Below, in pieces: positions 9,947 through 19,074 of a stretch of DNA of 63,823 nt (its first letter is position 1; the number at the start of each line of letters is the position of its first letter). A program made the translations under genes and the position numbers. The stretch is taken from contig NZ_AAXW01000026.1 in NCBI RefSeq assembly GCF_000169335.1, positions 1 through 63,823 of the forward strand, written 5' to 3'. The notes under the pieces were generated by a model. The model saw only the letters and a list, made by a program, of their open reading frames with translations. It made no database searches and had not been told where the DNA came from. This stretch comes from Crocosphaera chwakensis CCY0110. Lineage in GTDB: Bacteria > Cyanobacteriota > Cyanobacteriia > Cyanobacteriales > Microcystaceae.

Positions 9947-10387
9947 ATGAAATCATTATCACTTATTTTGTTATTAACGTTAGGGGTTTTTAATGTTACT
10001 GTAACTGAAGCACAAGATCCCCCTGCCGAAACTTATCAACCCGGTTATTGGCAACCGATAGCAAGGTTTGATACGAAACGAATTGTAGAAGTTAATATTA
10101 TCAATGAAACCGATATTCCTATTGAATTTGATTTAACTGATATAGAAGCCATGAACCCCCAAGCTTTACAACCTAAAGAAACAGGGAATTTAAAAGGTTT
10201 TGGCAGTTCAGCTAATATTGTTATTTATCCGTTGGTTAATGATACAACGGATTTTAATCTACGATACAAAGTAGAAGTGGATGAAAACAATAATATTGTT
10301 AATGTATCGGTTACTAAAGATAAGCCTAGTTTTTTAGGACATCGTTCTATTAATTTACAAAGAACTGGTGCAATTTATCTTTATTAA
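9947..10387 (+). CDS. Uncharacterised secreted protein
   Basis: A 146-residue protein with an N-terminal signal peptide (MKSLSLILLLTLGVFNVTVTEAQ) and a beta-rich remainder containing the stretch EVNIINETDIPIEFDLTDIE. I do not recognise a catalytic motif. It resembles small periplasmic cyanobacterial proteins of unknown role. It stands alone between rnj and tRNA-Leu; its own start is an ATG with no strong Shine-Dalgarno sequence. The exported nature is well supported and the function is not. Confidence 0.65.
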   Translation: MKSLSLILLLTLGVFNVTVTEAQDPPAETYQPGYWQPIARFDTKRIVEVNIINETDIPIEFDLTDIEAMNPQALQPKETGNLKGFGSSANIVIYPLVNDTTDFNLRYKVEVDENNNIVNVSVTKDKPSFLGHRSINLQRTGAIYLY

Positions 10388-10396
10388 GTTTAAAAG

Positions 10397-10477
10397 TGCG
10401 GACGGAGAGACTCGAACTCTCACGCCTAAGACACTAGAACCTAAATCTAGCGCGTCTACCAATTCCGCCACGTCCGC
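10397..10477 (-). tRNA. trnL-UAG: tRNA-Leu(UAG)
   Basis: Minus-strand cloverleaf with acceptor GCGGACG/CGTCCGC plus discriminator A, D-arm containing TTGGTAGACGCG, anticodon stem-loop CTAGA-TTTAGGT-TCTAG (anticodon UAG, reads CUA), a class II variable arm and T-arm with GTTCGAGTC. No encoded CCA. Confidence 0.95.
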
Positions 10478-10540
10478 ATTTTATTGTCCGATTTATAATC
10501 GTAACATATTTTTGTCATAAATTAAGAAGATTTTTCCAAT

Positions 10541-12643
10541 CTATTCACGCTTGCCTCTTGCCTGTTGCCTTTTGCCTTGAACGCTTTTCCCTCTTGCCTT
10601 TTGCCGTGATTGACGGGAACGGGTAATAGTTTTAGAAGAGGATTGATTGGGCATTTGATCGATATAAATAGGCACGGTAAAGTGAAATTTGCTACCGTGA
10701 TCTTTCCCTTGGGACTCAGCCCAAATTTTTCCACCCCAACCCTGAACAATTTGACGGCAGATAGCTAACCCTAAACCAGTTCCCCCTGTACTGCGCCGTA
10801 ATGCCCCTTCTTCTTGGTAAAAACGATCAAAGACGGTTTCTAAGCGTTTTGGTTCGATACCTCGCCCCGTATCGGCTACAGTGACCTCTAAATGATGGGG
10901 ACTACTGCAACTAACCTCAATGGTAATTTTGCCCTCTTCGCTGGTAAATTTGCAAGCGTTGTCTAATAATTTGGCTAAGACTTCGACTAACCATTCTCCG
11001 TCTGCTTTAATTAGGGGTAATTCTTCCATAACCAAATTTTCAATGGTAGGGAGTTTTGTTTCCTTATGACGGGCCCTAACGTTGCTTAAGGATAATTCAA
11101 CACATTCGTGTAAATCTAACGCTTCAATATTCCACTCTACCCGTCCACTTTCTAACTGAGATAAGGTCAAGAAATCTTGTACCAGTTTTCGCATTCGTTC
11201 AGCATCTTGTAATGCCGTATTTAGCATGACTTGACGCAATTCAGGAGACATATCTGGTTCTGTAGCCAAACTTTCTAAACACACTTGAATGGTGGATAAC
11301 GGGGTGCGTAATTCATGGCCTGTGATGGCAACTAAATTAGAACGAGTGCGATCGAGGGCTTCTAATTGTTCATTAAGATCCTGAAGATTAGCATAAGCTT
11401 CTGCTTGGATGAGTGCTACCCCAATTTGTGTGGCGATCGCATTAACTAAAGCAACATCTTCTTCTTTCCAGGTAATGGGTTTAGGGCCACAATGATGTAA
11501 CTCCAGCATTCCTAACAGTCGACCACTGTAAAAAATTGGTACTAGCATCCAGGATAAAATCGAACAACTACTGACTAATGTTTTTAAGGATTGTTGTGAT
11601 GAGGTTGTTCCTGTTTTTCCATTAGCCAAGCGAGGATCGTTAATTGCATCATCAATGGTTAAAGGATCTCTTAACTCAACCACTTCTTGAAATAAAGGGT
11701 TATGTTGTAGAGGCCAGGTTTGTCCTTTAATTGAGGGAATGCCTTGATTAAGAAATTCGTGTTCAATGGTGGCAGTTGTGTCGGTTTCTTTGCAACGATA
11801 AACTAAACAACGACAAACCCCTAACCCTTCTCCTAATTTTTGTACTGCAATTTGTAGAATTTCATCTGGGTCTAGGGATAAACGAATAGCTGTGGTAACA
11901 GAGTTAATTAATCTTTCTTTATGTTCTTTTGTCGATAGAGTCCGATTCGCTTTAATCAGTTTATATTGCCCTGCTTGTAAATAGGTGACTAATCGCTGTA
12001 CAAAGGGATCGGGCTTGTTTTTGGTCACATCCCACGTCGTATTATCTATATCTTTTGTTTGAGGGGGTTCGTCTCTTAAAATATAAGATGGTATATATTG
12101 ATCGCGGGCTTGTTGGGCTTTTTCTTCTAATTCTGGGCGATAATTAACAATTGTCTTTAAAAGAATATTGGCCGCCTGTTGAGTAACTTGGCGATCAAAA
12201 GTCCAAATCCCTTCAAAACGACGGTTATTATCCATATCCGCCGTCATTTCTTGACTGGTAAAATTATTTTTTTCTTGACAAATTAAACAACTGGCGTAAT
12301 TTTTCCCTAAAACGATTAAATGCCATTCTTTAGTTAAGGGGTCGTCAGCATCAAAAGCGACGGTTTCATAGTCTTGGGAACGGTGTTTAAAGTCGGTTTC
12401 TGGGGCAGCCAACACATAGACTTGATTACTTTTTTGAGCAATACGTCGATATCGTTGAGCTTCTTGACGGTAAAATCGTTCTCGTTGAAAACTCGCGATT
12501 ACTAATGGTTGTTCTGATCCTGCTAAGACCTGATCTTCCATAGCATGAGACAGGGCCGTTAAGGAAGCCTTAAAATACATTTGAGGCCTCCATTGAGGAA
12601 AAATTCGCAATAGTTGTGTTAAAACCGATTTTGATCTGCTCAT
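10541..12643 (-). CDS. DICT-GAF sensor histidine kinase facing rpaA
   Basis: A 700-residue soluble kinase. An N-terminal DICT-type region (about 1-200, with MYFKASLTALSHAMEDQVL) precedes a GAF domain (about 245-410, ending QIGVALIQAEAYANL), then HisKA (VAITGHELRTPLSTIQ, phospho-acceptor His) and HATPase boxes (LLDNACKFT, VADTGRGI, GGTGLGLAI). ATG at 12641-12643 is preferred over the TTG one codon upstream. The last ~35 residues (RQSRQKARGKSVQGKRQQA) are encoded by heptamer tandem repeats and look like an added tail. A group II intron ends about 19 bp before the start codon, so it lies in the leader. Divergence from rpaA hints at a functional link, which is not proven. Confidence 0.88.
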   Translation of the reverse strand: MSRSKSVLTQLLRIFPQWRPQMYFKASLTALSHAMEDQVLAGSEQPLVIASFQRERFYRQEAQRYRRIAQKSNQVYVLAAPETDFKHRSQDYETVAFDADDPLTKEWHLIVLGKNYASCLICQEKNNFTSQEMTADMDNNRRFEGIWTFDRQVTQQAANILLKTIVNYRPELEEKAQQARDQYIPSYILRDEPPQTKDIDNTTWDVTKNKPDPFVQRLVTYLQAGQYKLIKANRTLSTKEHKERLINSVTTAIRLSLDPDEILQIAVQKLGEGLGVCRCLVYRCKETDTTATIEHEFLNQGIPSIKGQTWPLQHNPLFQEVVELRDPLTIDDAINDPRLANGKTGTTSSQQSLKTLVSSCSILSWMLVPIFYSGRLLGMLELHHCGPKPITWKEEDVALVNAIATQIGVALIQAEAYANLQDLNEQLEALDRTRSNLVAITGHELRTPLSTIQVCLESLATEPDMSPELRQVMLNTALQDAERMRKLVQDFLTLSQLESGRVEWNIEALDLHECVELSLSNVRARHKETKLPTIENLVMEELPLIKADGEWLVEVLAKLLDNACKFTSEEGKITIEVSCSSPHHLEVTVADTGRGIEPKRLETVFDRFYQEEGALRRSTGGTGLGLAICRQIVQGWGGKIWAESQGKDHGSKFHFTVPIYIDQMPNQSSSKTITRSRQSRQKARGKSVQGKRQQARGKRE
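10550..10604. repeat. Short tandemly repeated heptamers (TTGCCTN-type) inside a coding 3' end
   Basis: Degenerate copies of TTGCCTC/TTGCCTT in head-to-tail order, a repeat class common in cyanobacteria. They encode the basic tail of the DICT-GAF kinase. Confidence 0.6.
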
Positions 12644-12661
12644 CAATGATTGTGTCCGAGG

Positions 12662-15438
12662 GTTAAACTAAGCCAGGCTGTCACCAGCCCGACTCGTCTT
12701 CAGAACCGGACGTGAAAGTTTCCCTTCATCCGGCTCCTCTGTAAATAGGCTCCTGTTACGAGTACCATTGACCAATGTGGGTAAGTCGTCTTTCCACTCC
12801 CATTTGATAATTTCAAAATGAAAGTTGATTTCTTTTAGGGTTTTACTCCATACTTTTTGACTTTTGTAGGACTTGATGTCTATTAAATCCTTCCTGGTTT
12901 TAATGTCATGGCAGTGTATGTGTAATGCTTGGAGATTATCTCTTTGGTTATTACCACCTGCTTTTGTAGGTGTTATATGGTCGGTTTCGATTTTATCTCC
13001 AGGCATGAAGGTTAATCCGCAATGATTACACTTACCTTTCTGCTTTTTGAGCAGTATGGCAACTGATGTTTTCATTTCAGGATGTTTACCCATTCTAGAT
13101 GCCCAATAGTTAGTATTTCCATCGTATGGGCTAGATTTACCTTTTACTTTGGTATGTCTAACTATTTCTGTTTGGCTATGTTTTTGAAGGGTATATTCTT
13201 TATTTTTGAATGTACATCCGAAACTCCAGTTGTCTGTTCCTTTGGTGTGCCAGTATTTTCTTACCACCCAATGTTTGGATTTGTTAGTATGTCTTCGCAA
13301 CGCCCATCTATAGAGTTTTAACCACATTAAATGGTCTAATCTTGAAAAGGTTTCTTTACTACATACTGTCCTATAGTAGTTTGCCCATCCTCTAATAATT
13401 GGTGATAGTTTTGTTATCAACACATTTTGGGATGATGCTTTATGTTTATCTACTATTTGAGCTAGTTTTTTGTAGTATTCATTTATCTTTTCTTTACTCG
13501 GTTTGATGATTGTTTTGAATCCTAACTTTATTCCATTGCTATTTTTGCCTGATTGGTTTTTTCCTACTTTGAATTGTCTGATGTTGAATCCTAAGAAATT
13601 AAACCCTGGTTTATTCCCTTTGTGTTCTTCTAGGGTGTTTATTATTTTGGTTTTTTCTTGATTTAATTCCAGACCTATCGGTTTTAACCAATCTTGGATT
13701 ATTTCCTGACAGGAGTTAATTACGTTCAGGTTTTCGTGGATTATTAAGAAATCGTCTGCGTATCTAATTAAGGAGATGGCTTTAATGTTATCCAAACGTC
13801 TCCCTTTTAGTGTAACAGCGTATTCGTTAATCCTTTCTTCCATTCCGTGTAGAGCTATGTTGGCTAGTAACGGTGAGCAGATGCCACCTTGAGGAGTACC
13901 TTCTTCTGGAAATATTGTGTTTCCTTGGTCGAGAATCCCTGCTTTTAGCCATGCTCTTATTTGTTTCCTTAATGTCGGGAAAGTGTTGATTTTTTCAAGG
14001 AGTTTTGAGTGGTTAATGCGGTCAAAACATTTACTTATGTCTGCATCCAGTACAAATTTTGATTTTTGTCTGATTTGAGTAAAGATTGCCTCAATTGCGT
14101 CTTGACAGCATCTTCCTGGTCTGAATCCATAAGAATTTTCTTCAAACCTTGCTTCCCATTCGGGTTCTAATGCTGATTTGACTAAGGCTTGTTTAACTCT
14201 ATCGTGCATGACTGGTATTCCCAAGGGTCTTTGTTTACCGTTGGCTTTGGGTATCCATACCCTGCGAACAGGTTTGGCTTTTTTCCCTAACTTTAGGTTT
14301 TGGGTTAGTTCTAACCTTTGCTTTGGTGTCAATGATTTGACCCCATCGATTCCGGCTGTTTTTTTACCCTTATTTTCTTGGGTTACTTTTCTGACCGCTA
14401 GTAACTTGGCGAAATAGGAGTTTAGGAGTGTTTTTTGGAGTTTTCTAACCTTCTTAACATCGCCACTGACACTGGCTTGATAGATTCGCTTCTGAAGCTT
14501 AAACACAGCTTTTTCGACTTTACGCCAATTAATCTGGTTGCATTCCACTGTATTTGGTTTCAAATCAGTCTTAGACATATTAGCCTCTACTAACTCAGCT
14601 ATCTTCCTATATACAGTCAGTACGTCAGCTTATCCTCGGCATTACCCTTCTTTACTTTTGTTTCAGTAAAGCTATCCTCGTCATTTCGAGTTAAGGCATT
14701 TGCTTTTTACTGAATCCTACTCCCCCTATAACCTCCAAATTGGAGATTTTACATCTTGGTTGACTACTCAGAGATTCGACCATTTCTGAGAGTTATAGAG
14801 GGGTTTCCTCGTTCCGAATATCCGTTGATATGAACCTTTAGGATGTGTCTCTCACCGAGAGTAGATTAGTGTTGTGTTACTTGTAGGATAACCAAGTAAT
14901 AATCATTTTCTCTGTTGACGTTTTGTCTGTAGCCTATAAGTCTGTTTGGCTACTTTTTTGTAACGGTGATTTTTGACTTTTACCTCTATACCGAGTGCTA
15001 TTGGTGTTGTATTTCCTACGCCATTTATAGGAAATAATATTTTGCACTTTTACCTTTTTGGTTATAGCTTGTCAGTCTTTTTTAGCTATTTAACGATGAC
15101 GGTACTTTTGTGGTACTTCGAGCTAAAGCTCTATCCATAGACTCTTGCTAGAGGTTTAACCAATTTAGACTATCAGTTAAGTCCCCGTTTAACCCTGCTT
15201 TACGGATTGATGACCAATCGCTACCGTAAGGGTTATGCTTTCGCTCCCAACACCGAGAGGGTAGGGCTTGAGATTTTAGGGTTTTGTTATTATTTACCAC
15301 CTATTTCTTTGCGGTTTTTGACCGTTCAATAGGCATTCTCACCTACACGGATATTCAGTTATCTTGGTTCTAATAAATCAGTTCCAAGCTAGTCCCACCA
15401 AGAGTTTTATCCCTTGTTTTGGACTAAACGAGTCGCAC
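12662..15438 (-). mobile_element. Group II intron (chloroplast-like type) with encoded maturase
   Basis: On the minus strand the element begins at GTGCGACTCG (15438 downward), a canonical group II 5' end, and finishes near 12662 with a domain V hairpin (GAGCCGGATGAAGGG...CGTCCGGTTC) and a domain VI-like stem ending in TTTAAC, an AY end. Domain I-III RNA occupies about 14579-15438. The insertion lies between the promoter region and the ATG of the DICT-GAF kinase; the spliced exon junction would read GCTAGGATA/CCTCGGACAC. The 3' boundary is good to a few bases. Intact ORF, domain V and both ends suggest a potentially active element. Confidence 0.88.
12668..14578 (-). CDS. ltrA: Group II intron reverse transcriptase/maturase with HNH endonuclease
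   Basis: A 636-residue intron-encoded protein with RT domains (GIPVMHDRVKQALVK, the GTPQGGICSPLLANI block, catalytic IRYADDFLII near residue 270), a maturase/X domain (PIIRGWANYYR) and an HNH nuclease (CNHCGLTFMPGD, DHITPTKAGG, HIHC) for target-primed mobility. The frame has no stop before the domain V region, so the last ~30 codons (from EEPDEGKLSRPVL) overlap domains V and VI of the intron RNA; this is seen in other cyanobacterial copies. The protein splices its own intron and mediates retrohoming. Confidence 0.95.
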   Translation of the reverse strand: MSKTDLKPNTVECNQINWRKVEKAVFKLQKRIYQASVSGDVKKVRKLQKTLLNSYFAKLLAVRKVTQENKGKKTAGIDGVKSLTPKQRLELTQNLKLGKKAKPVRRVWIPKANGKQRPLGIPVMHDRVKQALVKSALEPEWEARFEENSYGFRPGRCCQDAIEAIFTQIRQKSKFVLDADISKCFDRINHSKLLEKINTFPTLRKQIRAWLKAGILDQGNTIFPEEGTPQGGICSPLLANIALHGMEERINEYAVTLKGRRLDNIKAISLIRYADDFLIIHENLNVINSCQEIIQDWLKPIGLELNQEKTKIINTLEEHKGNKPGFNFLGFNIRQFKVGKNQSGKNSNGIKLGFKTIIKPSKEKINEYYKKLAQIVDKHKASSQNVLITKLSPIIRGWANYYRTVCSKETFSRLDHLMWLKLYRWALRRHTNKSKHWVVRKYWHTKGTDNWSFGCTFKNKEYTLQKHSQTEIVRHTKVKGKSSPYDGNTNYWASRMGKHPEMKTSVAILLKKQKGKCNHCGLTFMPGDKIETDHITPTKAGGNNQRDNLQALHIHCHDIKTRKDLIDIKSYKSQKVWSKTLKEINFHFEIIKWEWKDDLPTLVNGTRNRSLFTEEPDEGKLSRPVLKTSRAGDSLA

Positions 15439-15803
15439 TATCCTAGCAAAATCGAGGTTCTCTTGTCATTCTATCTCAAATGGAGCAAGAGCATTTCCCA
15501 AACAGTAAAGGTTATAGGACGGGTCTGTTGCAATAATCAATAATCATAATGACTTTATTTTCTTGAATTTAGTAGGGATTTCGTTGGCTGTTTCATCAAA
15601 GTAGCAGAAAAAATTAACCGTCATTTTATCTCACATATTTCTTAACAATTCTTAACTTATTGAGGTTAGTTACCTAGTTTTATCTGGAAAATTTAACAAT
15701 TCGACAACGATTTAAGAAATCATGCTTATAATCGGTACAGGATTCATTATGATCTGAACATAGTTCTTAGTTAACGTTTACATTTAGTTATCATTTTGTT
15801 GCA
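15439..15803. other. Divergent regulatory region between the kinase leader and rpaA
   Basis: A 365-bp gene-free stretch that should hold the promoters of the kinase (minus) and rpaA (plus). The first ~70 bases include the 5' exon of the group II intron. Close to rpaA, GTTTACATTTAGTTATCATT loosely resembles the paired TTACA-type half-sites bound by RpaB in cyanobacteria, but spacing and sequence are imperfect. No RNA gene seen. Confidence 0.4.
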
Positions 15804-16544
15804 ATGCCTCGAATACTCGTAATTGAAGACGATGATGCCATTAGAGACCTTATCGCCACCAACCTAGAGATGGCGGGTTATGACATCAAACAAGCACCAG
15901 ACGGTATAAAAGGACAAGCCCTAGCTGTTCAATTACAGCCTGATTTAATCATGCTGGATTTAATGTTGCCCAAGGTGGATGGATTTACCGTTTGTCAAAG
16001 ACTGCGACGGGACGACAGAACCGCCGATATTCCCGTATTGATGTTGTCAGCTTTAGGCCAAACCCAAGACAAAGTCGAAGGGTTTAACGCCGGGGCCGAT
16101 GATTATCTCACCAAACCCTTTGAGTTAGCAGAAATGCTGGCTAGGGTAAGGGCTTTATTAAGACGAACCGATCGCATCCCTCAAGCAGCCAAACATTCAG
16201 AAATCTTGAATTATGGTCCGTTGACTTTAATTCCTGAACGATTTGAAGCAATATGGTTTGAGGATACCGTCAAGTTAACTCACCTCGAATTTGAGTTACT
16301 GCACTGTTTACTTCAGCGTCATGGTCAAACCGTGTCCCCTAGCGAAATTCTCAAGGAAGTATGGGGTTATGATCCCGATGACGATATTGAGACTATTCGT
16401 GTTCATATTCGTCATTTACGGACAAAATTAGAACCAGACCCTAGACATCCTTGCTACATCAAAACCGTTTACGGGGCTGGTTACTGTTTAGAGTTACCGA
16501 GTTCTGAACAGTTACCTTTGTCTACTGATGCTGCAGTGGTGTAA
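15804..16544 (+). CDS. rpaA: Circadian output response regulator RpaA (OmpR family)
   Basis: A 246-residue regulator with an N-terminal receiver (acidic pocket EDDD, phospho-acceptor Asp in LIMLDLMLPKVDG near residue 53, Thr/Ser and Lys in DDYLTKPF) and a C-terminal winged helix (LTHLEFELLHCLL, IETIRVHIRHLRTKLE). The stretch SINLEMAGYD-like start, DGIKGQALAVQLQPDLIMLD and AKHSEILNYGPLTL match RpaA as I remember it. RpaA is phosphorylated by the clock kinase SasA and drives dusk gene expression. No SasA (KaiB-like sensor) is in the window; the kinase upstream is a DICT-GAF type. Confidence 0.93.
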   Translation: MPRILVIEDDDAIRDLIATNLEMAGYDIKQAPDGIKGQALAVQLQPDLIMLDLMLPKVDGFTVCQRLRRDDRTADIPVLMLSALGQTQDKVEGFNAGADDYLTKPFELAEMLARVRALLRRTDRIPQAAKHSEILNYGPLTLIPERFEAIWFEDTVKLTHLEFELLHCLLQRHGQTVSPSEILKEVWGYDPDDDIETIRVHIRHLRTKLEPDPRHPCYIKTVYGAGYCLELPSSEQLPLSTDAAVV

Positions 16545-16702
16545 ATGGTTCCGAAATGTAGGGATTTATTGGTGACAAAATCCCTGAATTATGTGGAAGT
16601 GGGGGGGACATCTTAAACATCGGTTCCCTAAAAACAACTGAACGATGGATTAAGATGGTAGATTCAAGGATCAAACCATTAAAGGAATCATAGTTTCCAT
16701 TT

Positions 16703-18367
16703 ATGTCACCCCCCATTCGACTTCTTTCTTCTGAGATTGTTAATTTAATCGCAGCAGGAGAAGTAATTGACTCATTAGCTGCGGTTGTTCGCGAATTGGT
16801 TGAAAATGCCATTGATGCAAAAGCTACTCGCTTAACTATTTCAATCTTTCCTGAACTATGGCAGGTAGAGGTAGCTGATAATGGGAGGGGAATATCTTTA
16901 GAAAATTTACGCCACTGTGCTAAAGCTCATCATACTAGCAAAATTTGTGACCTGGATGATCTTTGGAAAATTACCAGTTTGGGGTTTAGAGGAGAAGCTT
17001 TATTTAGTATTACTCAAGTCGGACAGTTAACCATCAAAAGTCGAGACGCTACGGACTATCAAGTGGGATGGTGTGTTGATTATAATCAGCAAGGGGAAGT
17101 TATCAAAGAAGAAACCTCACCAATGGCACCAGGAACCATTGTGACAGCTTCTGACCTATTTGGGTCTATTCCTGTACGTCGTCAAGGTTTACCCACCTTA
17201 AAGCAGCAATTAAAGGCGATACAGGGCATAATTGACAATATGTCCCTATGTCATCCCCAGATTACTTGGCAAGTTCACCATAATCATAAATCTTGGTTGA
17301 CTATCAGTCCTGGGAAAACACCACAGCAGATTTTACCTCAGTTACTGAAGTCGGTTCATTTTCATGATTTACAATTTCTGTCTGAGACAATTGTTACTCC
17401 TTCCCAAGAAGAAGCTAAACTAGAAATGGTTTTAGGGTTGCCTGATCGAACTTCACGGGGCCGTTTAGATTGGTTAAAAATAGCAGTTAATGGCCGTGTC
17501 GTGCGATCGCCTCAGTTAGAACAAACAGTATTAGCAGCGTTAAGTCGAACCTTACCGAAAGGGCGTTTTCCCGTTGGTTTTCTCCATTTCAAGATACCAC
17601 CATCAGAAATTGATTGGAATCGTCATCCGGCTAAAACAGAAATTTATTTACAATCTTTGCAATTTTGGCAAGATAAAGTTACAGAAATTATTGAAAAAGT
17701 TTTAAAATTATCGCCTTTAACTATCACCACAGCCGGACAAAATCAGCGCGTTAAAAAGTTACTTAAAGCTTCAGAAAATAGAGGAATTTATAATATTGCT
17801 TCTTCTGATTCAAACGAATTAGAATTCATGAAATTAAGAGCAGTGGGACAGGTTAATAAAACCTATATTGTTGCCGAACATTCCCAAGGTTTGTGGTTAG
17901 TTGAACAACATATTGCTCATGAAAGGGTATTATATGAACAGATACAAGATGAATGGCAATTAATTCCTGTAAAACAAGCCATTATTTTAACAGAATTATC
18001 TAGTAAACAAGTGGAACAATTAGAAAGAATTAGTGTAGATATTGAACCATTTGGGGACAATACTTGGGCAATTCGTAATATTCCCAAATTGTTAGAAAAT
18101 AGAGAAGATTCTCCAGATGCTTTGATAGAACTAAGTTTAGGAGGAGACTTAGAAACAGCACAAGTAGCAGTAGCTTGCCGTAGTGCTATTCGTAACGGAA
18201 TGGTATTAGAATTAACTCAAATGCAAGACCTTTTAGATAGTTGGAAAAAAACTCGTAATCCTCGAACTTGTCCCCACGGTAGACCGATTTATTTATCCTT
18301 AGAAGAATCTTCTTTATCTAGTTTCTTTCGTCGTCATTGGGTGATTGGAAAGAGTCATGGAATATAA
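16703..18367 (+). CDS. mutL: DNA mismatch repair protein MutL
   Basis: A 554-residue GHKL ATPase. N-terminal motifs are clear: LIAAGEVID, RELVENAIDAKAT (Mg-binding Glu and Asn), DNGRG and GFRGEAL. The C-terminal dimerisation domain carries EQHIAHERVLYE, which aligns with the endonuclease motif DQHAAHERxxxE but with D to E and A to I changes, and CRSAIRNG plus CPHGRPIYL, the usual Zn-site stretch. MutL couples MutS mismatch recognition to strand removal. The start ATG at 16703 fits the family. It follows rpaA by 158 bp. Confidence 0.94.
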   Translation: MSPPIRLLSSEIVNLIAAGEVIDSLAAVVRELVENAIDAKATRLTISIFPELWQVEVADNGRGISLENLRHCAKAHHTSKICDLDDLWKITSLGFRGEALFSITQVGQLTIKSRDATDYQVGWCVDYNQQGEVIKEETSPMAPGTIVTASDLFGSIPVRRQGLPTLKQQLKAIQGIIDNMSLCHPQITWQVHHNHKSWLTISPGKTPQQILPQLLKSVHFHDLQFLSETIVTPSQEEAKLEMVLGLPDRTSRGRLDWLKIAVNGRVVRSPQLEQTVLAALSRTLPKGRFPVGFLHFKIPPSEIDWNRHPAKTEIYLQSLQFWQDKVTEIIEKVLKLSPLTITTAGQNQRVKKLLKASENRGIYNIASSDSNELEFMKLRAVGQVNKTYIVAEHSQGLWLVEQHIAHERVLYEQIQDEWQLIPVKQAIILTELSSKQVEQLERISVDIEPFGDNTWAIRNIPKLLENREDSPDALIELSLGGDLETAQVAVACRSAIRNGMVLELTQMQDLLDSWKKTRNPRTCPHGRPIYLSLEESSLSSFFRRHWVIGKSHGI

Positions 18368-18589
18368 GTTTTAACTATTCCTTTAATAGTATGGGTAATT
18401 TAGAAAATTGCTTAGAAGGAAAGAGAAAGGAAAATTAATCTTAACCTAGTGTAATGTTAAAAATTGTTATGCGATCGCTTATTCATTAAGACAATTAAAT
18501 TAGATTTAAGGTTACACTAATACAAGAAAGTTTATACTAGATGAATAACAATAAAAATATGGAGTCATAGGAGATCAAAAGTTCTTAAA

Positions 18590-18940
18590 ATGAAAATTAT
18601 CTTTGTTTACAATGCTAATAGTGGCTTCATAAATACAGTTTTAGATATTGGACATAAAATTATTAGTCCAGAGACGTATAACTGTAATCTTTGTAATATT
18701 ACTTATGGTATCTTAAAGGAAAAAGAAGAATGGAAAACATTTCGAGAATCATCAGATCATGAGTTAAAATTTTTACATAAAGATGAATTTGAGAAAAAAT
18801 ATAAACAAGTTAGAGAGTATCCTACTATTTTAATGAGCAATAAAAATAATGAATTCCATGAACTTATTAATAAAGAGCAATTAAACAAACTGAAAAGTGT
18901 AGAAGAATTAATAAACAAACTTCAAAATAGTATCAAATAA
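18590..18940 (+). CDS. Uncharacterised small conserved protein
   Basis: A 116-residue protein beginning MKIIFVYNANSGFINTVLD, with a C-x-x-C pair in NCNLCNITYG near residue 30 and a charged, helical remainder. The opening and CxxC recall a small family of unknown role seen in many bacteria, perhaps with a thioredoxin-like fold; I cannot name it. AT content is higher than that of mutL upstream, which suggests this begins the accessory stretch. Transcription is on the plus strand, 222 bp after mutL. Confidence 0.6.
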   Translation: MKIIFVYNANSGFINTVLDIGHKIISPETYNCNLCNITYGILKEKEEWKTFRESSDHELKFLHKDEFEKKYKQVREYPTILMSNKNNEFHELINKEQLNKLKSVEELINKLQNSIK

Positions 18941-19074
18941 TTTTAGTGTCACCATTAAATAGTTTGTAAGTTAGATAGCTTTCAACCTTACGGTGAAAAT
19001 ATAGCAATATTAGTTTCAAGAATGTTATATTATTGATAGCTACTATAAAAAAATTGACTGAATTAATTGATAAA

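Noticed and set aside
12668..12760. C-terminal 30 residues of the maturase as a separate domain
   Set aside because: They are the translation of intron domain V and VI RNA, not a protein domain.
15775..15800. HLR1-type RpaB site upstream of rpaA
   Set aside because: Half-sites and spacing do not fit the consensus well enough to call it as a feature.
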